Shown here: positions 50,807 to 59,986 of the stretch, piece by piece
Position numbering within the stretch: position 1 is the stretch's first letter
Layout of the letters: each line of letters starts with the position of its first letter
Source of the DNA: Caproicibacter sp046707225
Lineage (GTDB): Bacteria; Bacillota; Clostridia; Oscillospirales; Acutalibacteraceae
Direction of reading: 5' to 3'
DNA: 64,000 bases
Assembly: GCF_046707225.1 (NCBI RefSeq)
Contig: NZ_JBJKOP010000040.1
Coordinates: forward strand, 77,104 to 141,103
Translations under genes and position numbers: made by a program
Notes under the pieces: model-generated
Databases searched by the model: none
What the model was told of the DNA's origin: nothing
The model's input: the letters and a program-made list of their open reading frames with translations, nothing else

Positions 50807-51159
50807 ATGCGAGCAGGCCGGGCAGCCGCGGGCGCAGCGCGAAAGCGCGCGCGCGAGGAAAGTCCGAGCTCCACAGGGCGGAATAACGGCTAACGGCCGC
50901 CGGGGGCGACCCCAGGGAAAGTGCAACAGAGAGATACCGCCGCGTTTTTTCGCGGTAAGGGTGGAAAGGCGGGGTAAGAGCCCACCAGCGCGCGGGAGAC
51001 CGCGCGGCTCTGCAAACCCTATTCGGAGCAACACCGCAGAGGGACATCATGCGCCTGCCCGGCGCGTCCCGAGAAGGTGGCACTGAGCCGCGGTGGCAAC
51101 ACCCGGCCAAGATAGATGGCTGCTTAAGACAGAACTCGGCTTACAGACCTGGTCGCATG
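50807..51159 (+). ncRNA. rnpB: RNase P RNA, bacterial type A
   Basis: About 353 nt. Universal core elements are visible: GAGGAAAGTCCGAGCTCC near the 5' part, GTGCAACAGAGAGATA, GGTAAGAGCCCACC, ACACCGCAGAGGGACATCATG-like region, GTGGCAACACC-type P15 and the 3' ACAGACCTGG. Ends ATGCGA (50807-50812) and TCGCAT (51153-51158) pair as P1. Catalytic RNA for tRNA 5' processing. Confidence 0.95.
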
Positions 51160-51160
51160 C

Positions 51161-51197
51161 AAAAAACAGCGCGCTGATTTCAGCGCGCTGTTTTTTT
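51161..51197 (+). terminator. rnpB terminator
   Basis: AACAGCGCGCTG pairs with CAGCGCGCTGTT around ATTT, followed by T7. Confidence 0.9.
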
Positions 51198-51323
51198 GCG
51201 TGTGAGGACCCAGTCAAAACAACGATGATTTTACGTCGGTGAGAGAATTGCGGGGCCTGCCGTCGGCGGAAGACGACGGCAGGCCCGCTTGGCTGCTTAT
51301 GTACTCTTGCTACCTTACGTTTT

Positions 51324-52661
51324 TCAATGAATAAAGAGTGAGATGATAAACAGAATGATGATAACGGAAATGCCCATGACAGCCGTCATGCCAGTCTGGC
51401 ATCTGTAAGCTTCATCCGTTTTCATATCGGAGAACTGAGATACAACCCAAAAATAAGAATCATTGGCGTGAGAGGCAACCATGGAGCCGGCGCCGATTGC
51501 CAAAACGACAAGGACCTTGCCGATTGGGCTGGTGAAGCCCATATTGCTCAGCAAAGGAGCCATCATGCTGGAGGTTGTAATCATGGCGACGGTCGAGGCG
51601 CCCATGGCGAGCTTGAGTATCATAGCGATAACGAATGGGATGACAACGCCCAGCCCGGAAGCAAGCAAACCCGTAGTTGATTTTGAGATGGGAAGAAGCT
51701 GAAGAATTGCCCCGAAGGAACCGCCCGCGCCGGTGATGGCAATGATGGAGGCGGAATCGGTCACGCCCTTGCTTACCCATTTCAGGGAATTTTCCTTTTC
51801 GGATTTGGGAATGAGAGTCATGGCCAGAAATACGCCCAGGATCAAAGCGACCACGGGATTTCCCACAAAAGTCAGAACATTATAAATGGTTCCTTTGCCA
51901 AATGGCAGCGATGGGAAAGCGGCAATGGAAGAAAACCCGATCAGAACGATTGGCAGCAGGATCGGCGAAAAACTGTGCAGGGCGCCGGGGAGCCGACCGT
52001 ATTTTTCTTTCAGCTCCTCGAGGGAACACTCTGAATTAGCAGGAATATTGATTTTGCTTGAAACCTTTTTTGCATACAGAATTGATACCGCGACAGCCGG
52101 TATCGATACCAATAAGCCAATCATAATTGTGAGGCCAAGGTCCGCGTTTAATGTGCCGCACATGGCGATGGGGCCCGGGGTTGGCGGCACCAAGCAGTGA
52201 GTGGCATACAGCCCGCCGGAAAGTGCCGTTGCCATGACAGCCAGAGAGGTGTTGCTTTGCTCCGCAAGCGCCCTGCTGATGGGGGAGAGAACAACAAAGC
52301 CCGAGTCGCAGAATACGGGGATTCCGGTCACATACCCCATGGCGCCGATTGTGAGCACACTTCTTTTTTTGCCGACGATTTTCAGGATGCTGTTGGCCAT
52401 GGTGAGCGCCGCTCCGGTTTTTTCAAGAATGGTGCCAATAATTGTTCCGCAGAGAATGACGATTCCAATGTTGGACAGAATGGAACCGAACCCGCTCTTT
52501 ATTGTGTTGATGACCTTCACCGGCTCGATTCCACAGACGAGACCAACCAGAATGGAGATGACAACCAGCACAATAAAAGGGTGCAGATTGAACTTGGAAA
52601 TCGCGATAACCATGGCTGCGACAGCTAATATGATTACGCTGAATAGGAAAAATGAAGACAT
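51324..52661 (-). CDS. GntP-family permease
   Basis: 445 aa, 12 or so membrane segments; FNLHPFIVLVVISILVGLVC and GGLYATHCLVPPTPGPIAMC are GntP landmarks. Imports gluconate, glycerate or similar acids with protons. Regulated probably by the CdaR-like gene 41 bases upstream in the same operon, which points to a sugar acid or glycerate as substrate. Confidence 0.93.
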   Translation of the reverse strand: MSSFFLFSVIILAVAAMVIAISKFNLHPFIVLVVISILVGLVCGIEPVKVINTIKSGFGSILSNIGIVILCGTIIGTILEKTGAALTMANSILKIVGKKRSVLTIGAMGYVTGIPVFCDSGFVVLSPISRALAEQSNTSLAVMATALSGGLYATHCLVPPTPGPIAMCGTLNADLGLTIMIGLLVSIPAVAVSILYAKKVSSKINIPANSECSLEELKEKYGRLPGALHSFSPILLPIVLIGFSSIAAFPSLPFGKGTIYNVLTFVGNPVVALILGVFLAMTLIPKSEKENSLKWVSKGVTDSASIIAITGAGGSFGAILQLLPISKSTTGLLASGLGVVIPFVIAMILKLAMGASTVAMITTSSMMAPLLSNMGFTSPIGKVLVVLAIGAGSMVASHANDSYFWVVSQFSDMKTDEAYRCQTGMTAVMGISVIIILFIISLFIH

Positions 52662-52702
52662 AATAACTCCTCCAGTTTTATTTTAAGGCAAAATTTGCCT
52701 CG

Positions 52703-53839
52703 TTACCCCTCATGCCGCATGAAACACAGACGCATAAAATATTCTTTCATAAAAGGATCGCTGTCGTTTAGATCCAGAGCATCCCACAGTTTGTGCAGCC
52801 GGTACTGCAATGTGTTTTTATGGATGTGCAATTCGTCAGCTGCCAGATTTACACTGCATTTTTTTTGATAGTAGCAGGCGGCTGTTTCCATAAGACTGTT
52901 CAGCTCACTGCCGCTGAATTTCGCTTTTAAAGTCTCGTACATTTCATCGATGTCATGTTTTTCTCTCGCGTAGGTGTTTTGCATCAGATACCGGAACTTA
53001 CAGTCTGTTTTTGTAATGTCGCTGACCATGGATTCTTTGGTGCAGGAACATAAAGCGGAAGTCTCTTCATAAGACCGCTTTATATCTTTGGAGTTGAAGC
53101 AAAGACCCCCAATGCAGAGATGAAAAGCTTCTTTCATGCAGTCCTCTAGGCATTGATTCATCCGCGCGGTGTATTTATCCTCGCTTTTTGTCATTCCGCT
53201 TTTTACAATTACCAGTCTGTTGTTTACGGTGCCCCAAACATCACATTGGCTGTTAATCAACTGGTGGTAAAGCAGGCTTTCCGCAAGGCGGTTCATTTTT
53301 TGCTGTTCATGCAGGGCGTCCTGACCGGTGTTGATGCGGATCAGCATCACCCGGATCGGAAATTTCTGTTGTATGCAGAGCGCGCTGCCGAGAGAAGCAA
53401 GCATCTCATCGTCGCTGGGGGACAGGGCCAACAGTAAATGGAGGTATCGGGTCCGCATCTCAGACGTTACCTGCTGCTGCAGCGCAACGGCGTTGAGCTC
53501 GATACATTTTGCGGTATATACAGCCAGCAGATTGGCGGTTTCCCGCACTTCATCCGGATTCCCGAAGATTCCGACTACGGCGATCAGATTTCCGCCGCTG
53601 TAAACCGGCATATTGTAGCCTTCCCGAGCACCCGGATATTGGTTGATCGCGTTCTTTTCAATGGCAACTGCACGCCCGGATCGAATCACTTCGCAGGCAC
53701 CGGCGTGAATGGTTCCAATACGATCCCTTTCAGTAGAAGAGATGATGACGCCTTTCGTGTTCATAATGTTAATAATCCGTCCACCGACAAGACGCGAGGT
53801 AGCTTCAACAAGTTCTTGTGCCATTTCTTCAAAACGCAT
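52703..53839 (-). CDS. CdaR-family sugar-diacid regulator
   Basis: 378 aa. N-terminal diacid recognition domain (QELVEATSRLVGGRIINIMN), middle GGDEF-like domain and C-terminal PucR-type HTH (CSVNLAADELHIHKNTLQYR). Activates genes for glycerate, glucarate or galactarate use; here between an MBL hydrolase and a GntP permease. Confidence 0.92.
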   Translation of the reverse strand: MRFEEMAQELVEATSRLVGGRIINIMNTKGVIISSTERDRIGTIHAGACEVIRSGRAVAIEKNAINQYPGAREGYNMPVYSGGNLIAVVGIFGNPDEVRETANLLAVYTAKCIELNAVALQQQVTSEMRTRYLHLLLALSPSDDEMLASLGSALCIQQKFPIRVMLIRINTGQDALHEQQKMNRLAESLLYHQLINSQCDVWGTVNNRLVIVKSGMTKSEDKYTARMNQCLEDCMKEAFHLCIGGLCFNSKDIKRSYEETSALCSCTKESMVSDITKTDCKFRYLMQNTYAREKHDIDEMYETLKAKFSGSELNSLMETAACYYQKKCSVNLAADELHIHKNTLQYRLHKLWDALDLNDSDPFMKEYFMRLCFMRHEG

Positions 53840-53854
53840 AGTTGTTTCTCCGAC

Positions 53855-54685
53855 TTATTCAAATGCCACGCAGCTTCCCACAGACATGTGGCAGCCGCTG
53901 AATTGTGTGTTTTCCTCAAGCATTTGTTCTGCTTTCGACCCGGAGCAGTGGCTAAATCCCAGAATGGATATTCCCATGCCGCTCAGGGCCAAAAGCGTGC
54001 TCTGGATCCGCTGTGGGTCAGCTTCCACCAGATGGGTTCCTCCGAACAGAGCGTAGATGGGTTTTTTCAATCTTGTGTGTATTGTTTCCACCATATTCAA
54101 TATGCCGGGGTGTGAGCAGCCCACAAGAAGAACCAGACCATTTCGTGATTCCGCGGCCAGACAAATTTCATCCGAAAAATCGTCGGCGCGAACTTGTGGG
54201 AGCGTTCCTTTCACAAATCGTTTGGGAATCGTCTCAAGACTGTTGGCGCGATTGAAATTACCGATGAGCCAGCAATGATCCGACAGAGGGAGAACGTCCG
54301 TACAGACGCGGTGTTCAATCCGGTAATGTTCCAGAAACCGCAGGCCAATGCCGGAAGAAAGGTCTACATATTTTTTTCCGTCAAACGCATATTTCTTTTC
54401 CAAAAATCCGGGGCCGGTATAAAGAATTCGCCCGCCGAGTCCTTTTTCCGCGAGATCGCGATATCCGGCGGCATGATCATAATGGTTGTGGGTGCAGACT
54501 GTAAAATCCGCCGCCGCCAAATCGATTCCCAGCTTATGTGCGTTATGCAGGGTCGCCGTACCCGCTCCGCAATCGAACAAAAAGCTTTGAGTATCGGTTT
54601 CAACCCACATGGAAAGCCCGTGCTCGTTTTTCAGCGATTTGTTTTCGTCATTTGCATCGTCCATCAGTGTGATAATGTTGATCAT
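53855..54685 (-). CDS. MBL-fold metallo-hydrolase (DHPS-like subfamily)
   Basis: 276 aa. Zinc motif THNHYDHAAG, and VGCSHPGILNMVETI as in the MptA-like/DHPS-like MBL subfamily. Substrate unknown. First gene of the MBL-CdaR-GntP operon. A TATAAT lies about 80 bases before the start. Confidence 0.88.
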   Translation of the reverse strand: MINIITLMDDANDENKSLKNEHGLSMWVETDTQSFLFDCGAGTATLHNAHKLGIDLAAADFTVCTHNHYDHAAGYRDLAEKGLGGRILYTGPGFLEKKYAFDGKKYVDLSSGIGLRFLEHYRIEHRVCTDVLPLSDHCWLIGNFNRANSLETIPKRFVKGTLPQVRADDFSDEICLAAESRNGLVLLVGCSHPGILNMVETIHTRLKKPIYALFGGTHLVEADPQRIQSTLLALSGMGISILGFSHCSGSKAEQMLEENTQFSGCHMSVGSCVAFE

Positions 54686-54879
54686 TTACAACCCCCGTTC
54701 GAGCCTTTCAGATAAGCTGCATATTATTTCGACTTTTTACAACAACTTTATAGTAATTATTATACTGAGTTTGATTCGCTATTTCATTGTTACCGGTACC
54801 AAATTGTTGGCTGTGCAAGGCGGATAATCTTGTTCTAGGAAAATTTTGCAGATGCTGGACCCGGCGTTTATCAGACTGA

Positions 54880-54923
54880 TAAGGGGAACGGCCCGCCTTT
54901 CACAGCGGGCCGTTCCCCTTATA
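54880..54923. terminator. Terminator hairpin
   Basis: ATAAGGGGAACGGCCCGC pairs with GCGGGCCGTTCCCCTTAT around 8 nt; perfect 18-bp stem after the Nramp gene. Confidence 0.85.
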
Positions 54924-54964
54924 TAGGAAGATATGGTAAGAATCTTGTAATTGAATAAAACTGA

Positions 54965-56197
54965 TTATACAAGCGCGAAAAGAGAACTGAAGAAACTGGT
55001 CAGATTACGAATGCAGATCAACAGCGTGACGACAATCACAACCGAACCCAGAATGTTTTGCAGCGCTCCGTTTTTGTAACGGCCCAGCCCGCGGTGATTC
55101 ATGCAGTACATCAGGAACAGAGCGACGACGGGAAGAATGATCGCGTTCGCCGCCTGCGCGAGCAGAATGATCTGGGTCGGGCTCGATTTCCCCAATGCGG
55201 AAAGAACCATGCCGAACGCCAGAACAACAATCCAAAGGCCTTTAAATTTCAGGTCCTTCATGTTTTTTCCAAAACCGAGAACGCCGGAGGTAGCAAAGGC
55301 CGCCGCGAGCGGCGCCGTGATCGCCGAGGTAAATCCTGAGGCGAAAAGGCCGATGCCCAGGCACAGCCCGGACCAGCTGCCCAGAATCGGATGAAAAGCC
55401 TTGGCCATATCCGCGCCGTTCGCAACCTGATTGCCGGTTCCGTAAAGATTAGCGGAAGCGGCAACGACAATCGCCATGGAGATGAGACCGCCCAGCCCAA
55501 TGGAGACAACGGTGTCGATCCGGGCGCTTTTCAAGTCCTCAACATTTTTCCATCGCTCGGAAGCGGAGGAGGCGTGCAAAAATAAATTGTACGGTACGAC
55601 AGTCGTTCCGATCAGGCCGATTACGGTCATCCAGCCGGTTTTGCCCGTAGCGGGCACGAAGAGCCCTTTCAGAACCGCGCCCCAGTCAGGACGGGACATC
55701 AGCGCCGTGACAAGGAAAACGACGCTCATGATCAGGACCAGAGCGATCAATACCTTTTCAATTCTATTGTAGCTGCCGGACCAGAGCAGAAGAAACGCCA
55801 GCGCCGCGAGAATCGGCGCCCACACGGTAACGGGAACAGACGGCACGACCGTGTTGATTCCAAGCGCGCCGCCGACCAGATTGCCGGTTTCATAGGCAAT
55901 ATTGCCGACAAACACGGCAAGAATGATGATCACCACTGTGATCGATTTCAAAACGGGAGAAAGAACCTTTTCACGGATGTTTTCGCCCAGCCCTTTTTGG
56001 GAGATGATTCCCAGCCGCGCCGACATTTCCTGAAGGATCATCGTCGCGATGGTGGAGAAGAGCAGAGCCCAGAGGAGTGTGTAGCCGTACCCGGCTCCCG
56101 CTTTGATGCAGGTTGTGACCGTTCCGGGGCCGATGAAAGCCGCGGCGACCAGAGCCCCCGGGCCGATATTTTTGATGCGGTACTTCAGTTTTTCCAT
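54965..56197 (-). CDS. Nramp-family transporter with divergent metal-site motifs
   Basis: 410 aa, 11 membrane segments, Nramp fold. TM1 reads GPGT (23-26) where metal transporters have DPGN, and TM6 reads VPYN where they have MPHN, so the Asp and Met metal ligands are missing. Substrate therefore need not be Mn2+/Fe2+; Mg2+ or another substrate is possible. The gene is otherwise intact and alone between terminator and glnN. Confidence 0.88.
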   Translation of the reverse strand: MEKLKYRIKNIGPGALVAAAFIGPGTVTTCIKAGAGYGYTLLWALLFSTIATMILQEMSARLGIISQKGLGENIREKVLSPVLKSITVVIIILAVFVGNIAYETGNLVGGALGINTVVPSVPVTVWAPILAALAFLLLWSGSYNRIEKVLIALVLIMSVVFLVTALMSRPDWGAVLKGLFVPATGKTGWMTVIGLIGTTVVPYNLFLHASSASERWKNVEDLKSARIDTVVSIGLGGLISMAIVVAASANLYGTGNQVANGADMAKAFHPILGSWSGLCLGIGLFASGFTSAITAPLAAAFATSGVLGFGKNMKDLKFKGLWIVVLAFGMVLSALGKSSPTQIILLAQAANAIILPVVALFLMYCMNHRGLGRYKNGALQNILGSVVIVVTLLICIRNLTSFFSSLFALV

Positions 56198-56380
56198 AGA
56201 TTACCCTGCCTTAGATAACGGAGATCCGCTAGTATTTTGTTCGTTATTTTGGCAGAGCGGCACTCGGGACCGCGCTTTCCGCCTGTAAACGAGGGGTACA
56301 AAAGCGTGCAATCCCCCGCTTCAGGTGGAAAACACGCCTTTGTATTTAACGTTGATATTTCAATGTATTTTTCAGTTTGA

Positions 56381-58474
56381 TTAAACCACGCTGAACAGCA
56401 GTTCGCCGTAGGTCGGGTACGGCAGATAGGCGGAACCGAGCAGCGGCTCCAGCTTGTCGGCGGCGGTGCGGGTTTCCGCCATTTTTGCGAACACGGTATT
56501 GCGGAAATACTGCGCCTGTTCCAGCGTATCCTTGAATTCCCGATCCGTATTGACGGCGGCGTCCAGAGCCTCAACCTTCTCATACAGCTCGGAAGAAAGC
56601 GCCGACAGCTTTTTCAGCAGAGCTTCTTCGTAACCGCAGCACAGATCCGGGCAAAGCTGCTTTTTGCCGTTGGCCGTCTCGCTCAGGTCTTTCATATAGG
56701 AAGCGGCCGCGGGGAGCAGATCCTTGCGAATCATGTCGACCATGGCGAGTGCTTCGATGCCGACCTGCTTATAGTAGTTTTCCAGCTGGATTTCATAACG
56801 GGAGACTACTTCCGTCTTGGTCAGAACGCCGTGCTTTTCAAACAGCGCGATGTTTTCAGGCTTAATATAGTAAGGCAGCGCCTCAACGGTGGAGTGGAGG
56901 TTCAGCAGTCCGCGTTTCGCGGCCTCATCGACCCATTCCGGCGCGTAGTTGTTGCCGTTGAAGATGATGCGTTTGTGCTCTTTGATTGTTTTCTGAATCA
57001 GAGCGTTCAGCGTGCCCTTGAAGTCATCCGCCTTTTCCAGCTGGTTGGCAAACTCACACAGGGTATCGGAAATAATGGTGTTCAGAATCATGTTCGGGCA
57101 GGCGATGGAATCGGAAGAGCCGGCCATGCGGAACTCAAATTTGTTGCCGGTGAACGCAAACGGAGAGGTGCGGTTGCGGTCGGTTGTATCCTTCGGGGTT
57201 TTCGGCAGAACGTCGGTGCCGATTTCCATGAAGACGCGGTCCTTTTTCACGCAGGGCTTGCCGGCTTCAATCGCGTCCAGAATTTCCTTCAGGTCTTCGC
57301 CGACAAACATGGAAACAATGGCCGGAGGCGCCTCGTTCGCGCCGAGGCGGTGGTCGTTTGCCGCGCTGGCCACGCTGATGCGGAGAAGATCCTGATGCTC
57401 GTCGACCGCTTTGATGACGGCTGCGAGGAAGAGCAGGAACTGTGCGTTTTCACTCGGGGTTTCGCCCGGCTCCAAAAGGTTTTCGCCCTTGTCGGTCGAC
57501 ATGCTCCAGTTGTTATGCTTGCCGTTGCCGTTAATGCCCGCAAAGGGCTTTTCATGCAGAAGGCAGGTCAGTCCGTGTTTGATCGCGACTTTTTTCATCA
57601 CTTCCATGACAAGCTGGTTATGGTCGGTTGCGACGTTGCTGGAAGTGAAAATCGGCGCGAGCTCGTGCTGAGACGGGGCAACCTCGTTATGCTCGGTCTT
57701 GGCCAGGATCCCCAGCTTCCACAGCTCTTCGTTCAGGTCCGCCATGAAAGAGGCGACGCGGGGCTTGAGCGCTCCGAAATAATGATCGTCCAGTTCCTGG
57801 CCCTTCGGCGGTTTTGCGCCGAGCAGCGTGCGGCCGGTGTAAATCAGATCTTTTCTCTTTTCATAGAGAGCCTTGTCGATGAGGAAGTATTCCTGTTCCG
57901 GCCCGACTGTGGTCGTAACGCGAACCGCTTCGGTGTTGCCGAACAGGCGAAGAATGCGCAGAGCCTGCTTGTTGACGGCGTCCATCGAACGCAGCAGCGG
58001 GGTCTTCTTGTCCAGAGCCTCTCCGCCGTAGGAATAGAACGCGGTAGGGATGCACAGGGAATTTTCCTTTACAAAAGCGTCGCTGGTCGGGTCCCATGCG
58101 GTGTAGCCTCTTGCCTCAAAAGTAGCCCTCAGCCCGCCGGAGGGAAAGCTGGAAGCGTCCGGTTCGCCCTTGATGAGCTCTTTGCCGGAAAATTCCATGA
58201 TCACCTTTTCTCCGTCGATGGGGGAAATGAAGCTGTCGTGTTTTTCCGCCGTGATGCCGGTCATCGGCTGGAACCAGTGGGTAAAGTGGGTTGCTCCCTT
58301 TTCCAAAGCCCATTCCTTCATGGCGTTTGCAACCACGTCGGCTACTTTGGGGTCCAGCGTTTTACCCTGCTCTCTTGTTTCCTTGAGGGCCTTGTATGCT
58401 GATTTGGGAAGCCTAGCCTTCATTACGGTGTCGTTGAACACCATACTTCCGAACAATTCTGGAATATTGCTCAT
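56381..58474 (-). CDS. glnN: Glutamine synthetase, type III
   Basis: 697 aa from ATG 58472-58474, AGGGAG upstream. GSIII features: long N-terminal part (MSNIPELFGSMVFNDTVMK), GPEQEYFLIDK, LHEKPFAGINGNGKHNNWS and NRTSPFAFTGNKFEFRMAGS. Makes glutamine from glutamate and ammonia. Divergent from the glutamate synthase operon, so both GS-GOGAT enzymes are neighbours. Confidence 0.96.
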   Translation of the reverse strand: MSNIPELFGSMVFNDTVMKARLPKSAYKALKETREQGKTLDPKVADVVANAMKEWALEKGATHFTHWFQPMTGITAEKHDSFISPIDGEKVIMEFSGKELIKGEPDASSFPSGGLRATFEARGYTAWDPTSDAFVKENSLCIPTAFYSYGGEALDKKTPLLRSMDAVNKQALRILRLFGNTEAVRVTTTVGPEQEYFLIDKALYEKRKDLIYTGRTLLGAKPPKGQELDDHYFGALKPRVASFMADLNEELWKLGILAKTEHNEVAPSQHELAPIFTSSNVATDHNQLVMEVMKKVAIKHGLTCLLHEKPFAGINGNGKHNNWSMSTDKGENLLEPGETPSENAQFLLFLAAVIKAVDEHQDLLRISVASAANDHRLGANEAPPAIVSMFVGEDLKEILDAIEAGKPCVKKDRVFMEIGTDVLPKTPKDTTDRNRTSPFAFTGNKFEFRMAGSSDSIACPNMILNTIISDTLCEFANQLEKADDFKGTLNALIQKTIKEHKRIIFNGNNYAPEWVDEAAKRGLLNLHSTVEALPYYIKPENIALFEKHGVLTKTEVVSRYEIQLENYYKQVGIEALAMVDMIRKDLLPAAASYMKDLSETANGKKQLCPDLCCGYEEALLKKLSALSSELYEKVEALDAAVNTDREFKDTLEQAQYFRNTVFAKMAETRTAADKLEPLLGSAYLPYPTYGELLFSVV

Positions 58475-58571
58475 CAGAAATTCACTCCCTATATAAAATA
58501 CGATGAAATGAAAAAAGATGCTGTCGGCCCCTTGGTATAAGAGCCCAACAACACCTTTGTTGCATGTTTTC

Positions 58572-58600
58572 ATTATATTGCGATTTCGAAGGGAAGTCAA
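58572..58600 (-). promoter_or_regulatory. Sigma-A promoter of glnN
   Basis: Minus strand TTGACT (58595-58600), 17 bp, TATAAT (58572-58577). Leader of about 90 nt with a CAACA/TGTTG hairpin. Confidence 0.75.
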
Positions 58601-58720
58601 TATTTAATTGCAGCCAAATGCAGAAATTAAAAGAAAAAAAGCCAATATGCTGTTTGAGACTGTCTATTATGAATTTTATATTACAAATTCCTCCATTTTC
58701 TCAAATCATCAGTAAAACTA

Positions 58721-58749
58721 TTGACTTTATCGGGTAAACAATATATCAT
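58721..58749 (+). promoter_or_regulatory. Sigma-A promoter of the glutamate synthase operon
   Basis: TTGACT (58721-58726), 17 bp, TATCAT (58744-58749), followed by a ~135-nt leader in which nothing specific is recognised. Confidence 0.6.
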
Positions 58750-58890
58750 GTAAAAACATACAAAAGAAAGTTTTTTTAAAAATTAGTTTACATTGTTAAG
58801 GCGACCTTCCGATGAACCGGAGCATTTTACTTCGACGGAATATAGTCCGCAAACGAAAATTTCTTTTCTTGCAGGGAGGCTGATGGGAAT

Positions 58891-59985
58891 ATGCAAAATG
58901 AAGGGGAAATCAGAATCCCGTCCGGGTGCGCGATCACGGGCGTGATTTCAAAAAGCGGAGAGCGGTTCAGCGGTGAAACGGCCATCCGTTCCATTGAACC
59001 GATGCACGACCGTTCCAACGGGCTGGGCGGCGGGTTTGCCGCTTACGGAATTTATCCGCAGAACCGCGACCTTTACGCGTTCCATGTTTTTTATGACAGC
59101 GCGCGCGCGAAAGAGGAGTGCGAGCAGGTTCTTCAGACCAGCTTCGACGTTTCGGTCGCGGAAAAGATTCCGACGAGGAAGATGCCGCAGATTACGGACG
59201 AACCGGCCATCTGGCGCTATTTCTGCCTTCCGTACGAAAAGCTGCTGCAAAGCACCGGCCTGGACGAAAGGGAATTCGTCTCCCGCTTTGTCGTGAAGAT
59301 CAACACGCAGATTCGCGGGGCGTATGTGTTCAGCAGCGGAAAGAACATGGGTGTGTTCAAGGCGGTCGGCTTTCCGGAGGATGTGGGCCGGTACTACCGT
59401 CTGGAGGATTACGAGGGCTACTGCTGGACGGCGCACGGGCGCTACCCGACGAACACGCCGGGCTGGTGGGGCGGCGCGCATCCGTTTAACCTGCTGGATT
59501 ACACGGTGGTTCATAACGGGGAGATTTCTTCCTATGACGCGAACCGACGGTTTATCGAAATGTTCGGTTACCGCTGCACGCTGCTGACCGACACGGAGGT
59601 CATTACATATATTATTGACTATCTGAACCGCAGGCAGGGCATGAGCTTGGAGGAAACCGCCGATGTCATCGCCGCTCCGTTCTGGAGCGAGATCGACGCG
59701 ATGAACGAGGCGGACCGGAAAAAATTCACTTATTTAAGAAACGTGTATTCCAGCATGCTGATTACGGGCCCGTTCTCCATTCTGCTCGGTTTTACCGGCG
59801 GCATGATGGCGCTGAACGACCGCCTGAAGCTGCGCAGCATGGTGGTCGGCGAAAAAGGCGACCGCGTTTACGTAGCCAGTGAAGAGTGCGCGATCCGCAC
59901 GGTGGCGCCGGAGCTGGACCGCCTGTGGTCGCCGCGCGGCGGCGAGCCGGTCATTATTAAAGTCAACGAGGGGGTGCGGATCTGA
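58891..59985 (+). CDS. Glutamate synthase, glutaminase (GATase II) subunit
   Basis: 364 aa. Class II amidotransferase with candidate nucleophile Cys13 in SGCAITGVISKSG, so a 12-residue propeptide would have to be removed. HGRYPTNTPGWWGGAHPFNL and VVHNGEISSYDANRRF are the glutamine-binding motifs. Stand-alone version of the GltB N-terminal domain, as in split clostridial/archaeal glutamate synthases. It ends 1 base before the next ATG. Confidence 0.92.
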   Translation: MQNEGEIRIPSGCAITGVISKSGERFSGETAIRSIEPMHDRSNGLGGGFAAYGIYPQNRDLYAFHVFYDSARAKEECEQVLQTSFDVSVAEKIPTRKMPQITDEPAIWRYFCLPYEKLLQSTGLDEREFVSRFVVKINTQIRGAYVFSSGKNMGVFKAVGFPEDVGRYYRLEDYEGYCWTAHGRYPTNTPGWWGGAHPFNLLDYTVVHNGEISSYDANRRFIEMFGYRCTLLTDTEVITYIIDYLNRRQGMSLEETADVIAAPFWSEIDAMNEADRKKFTYLRNVYSSMLITGPFSILLGFTGGMMALNDRLKLRSMVVGEKGDRVYVASEECAIRTVAPELDRLWSPRGGEPVIIKVNEGVRI

Positions 59986-59986
59986 C

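Noticed and set aside
56831..58402. 523-codon plus-strand frame over glnN
   Set aside because: Shadow of glnN, which has all GSIII motifs, promoter and ribosome site; the shadow product shows no recognisable domain.
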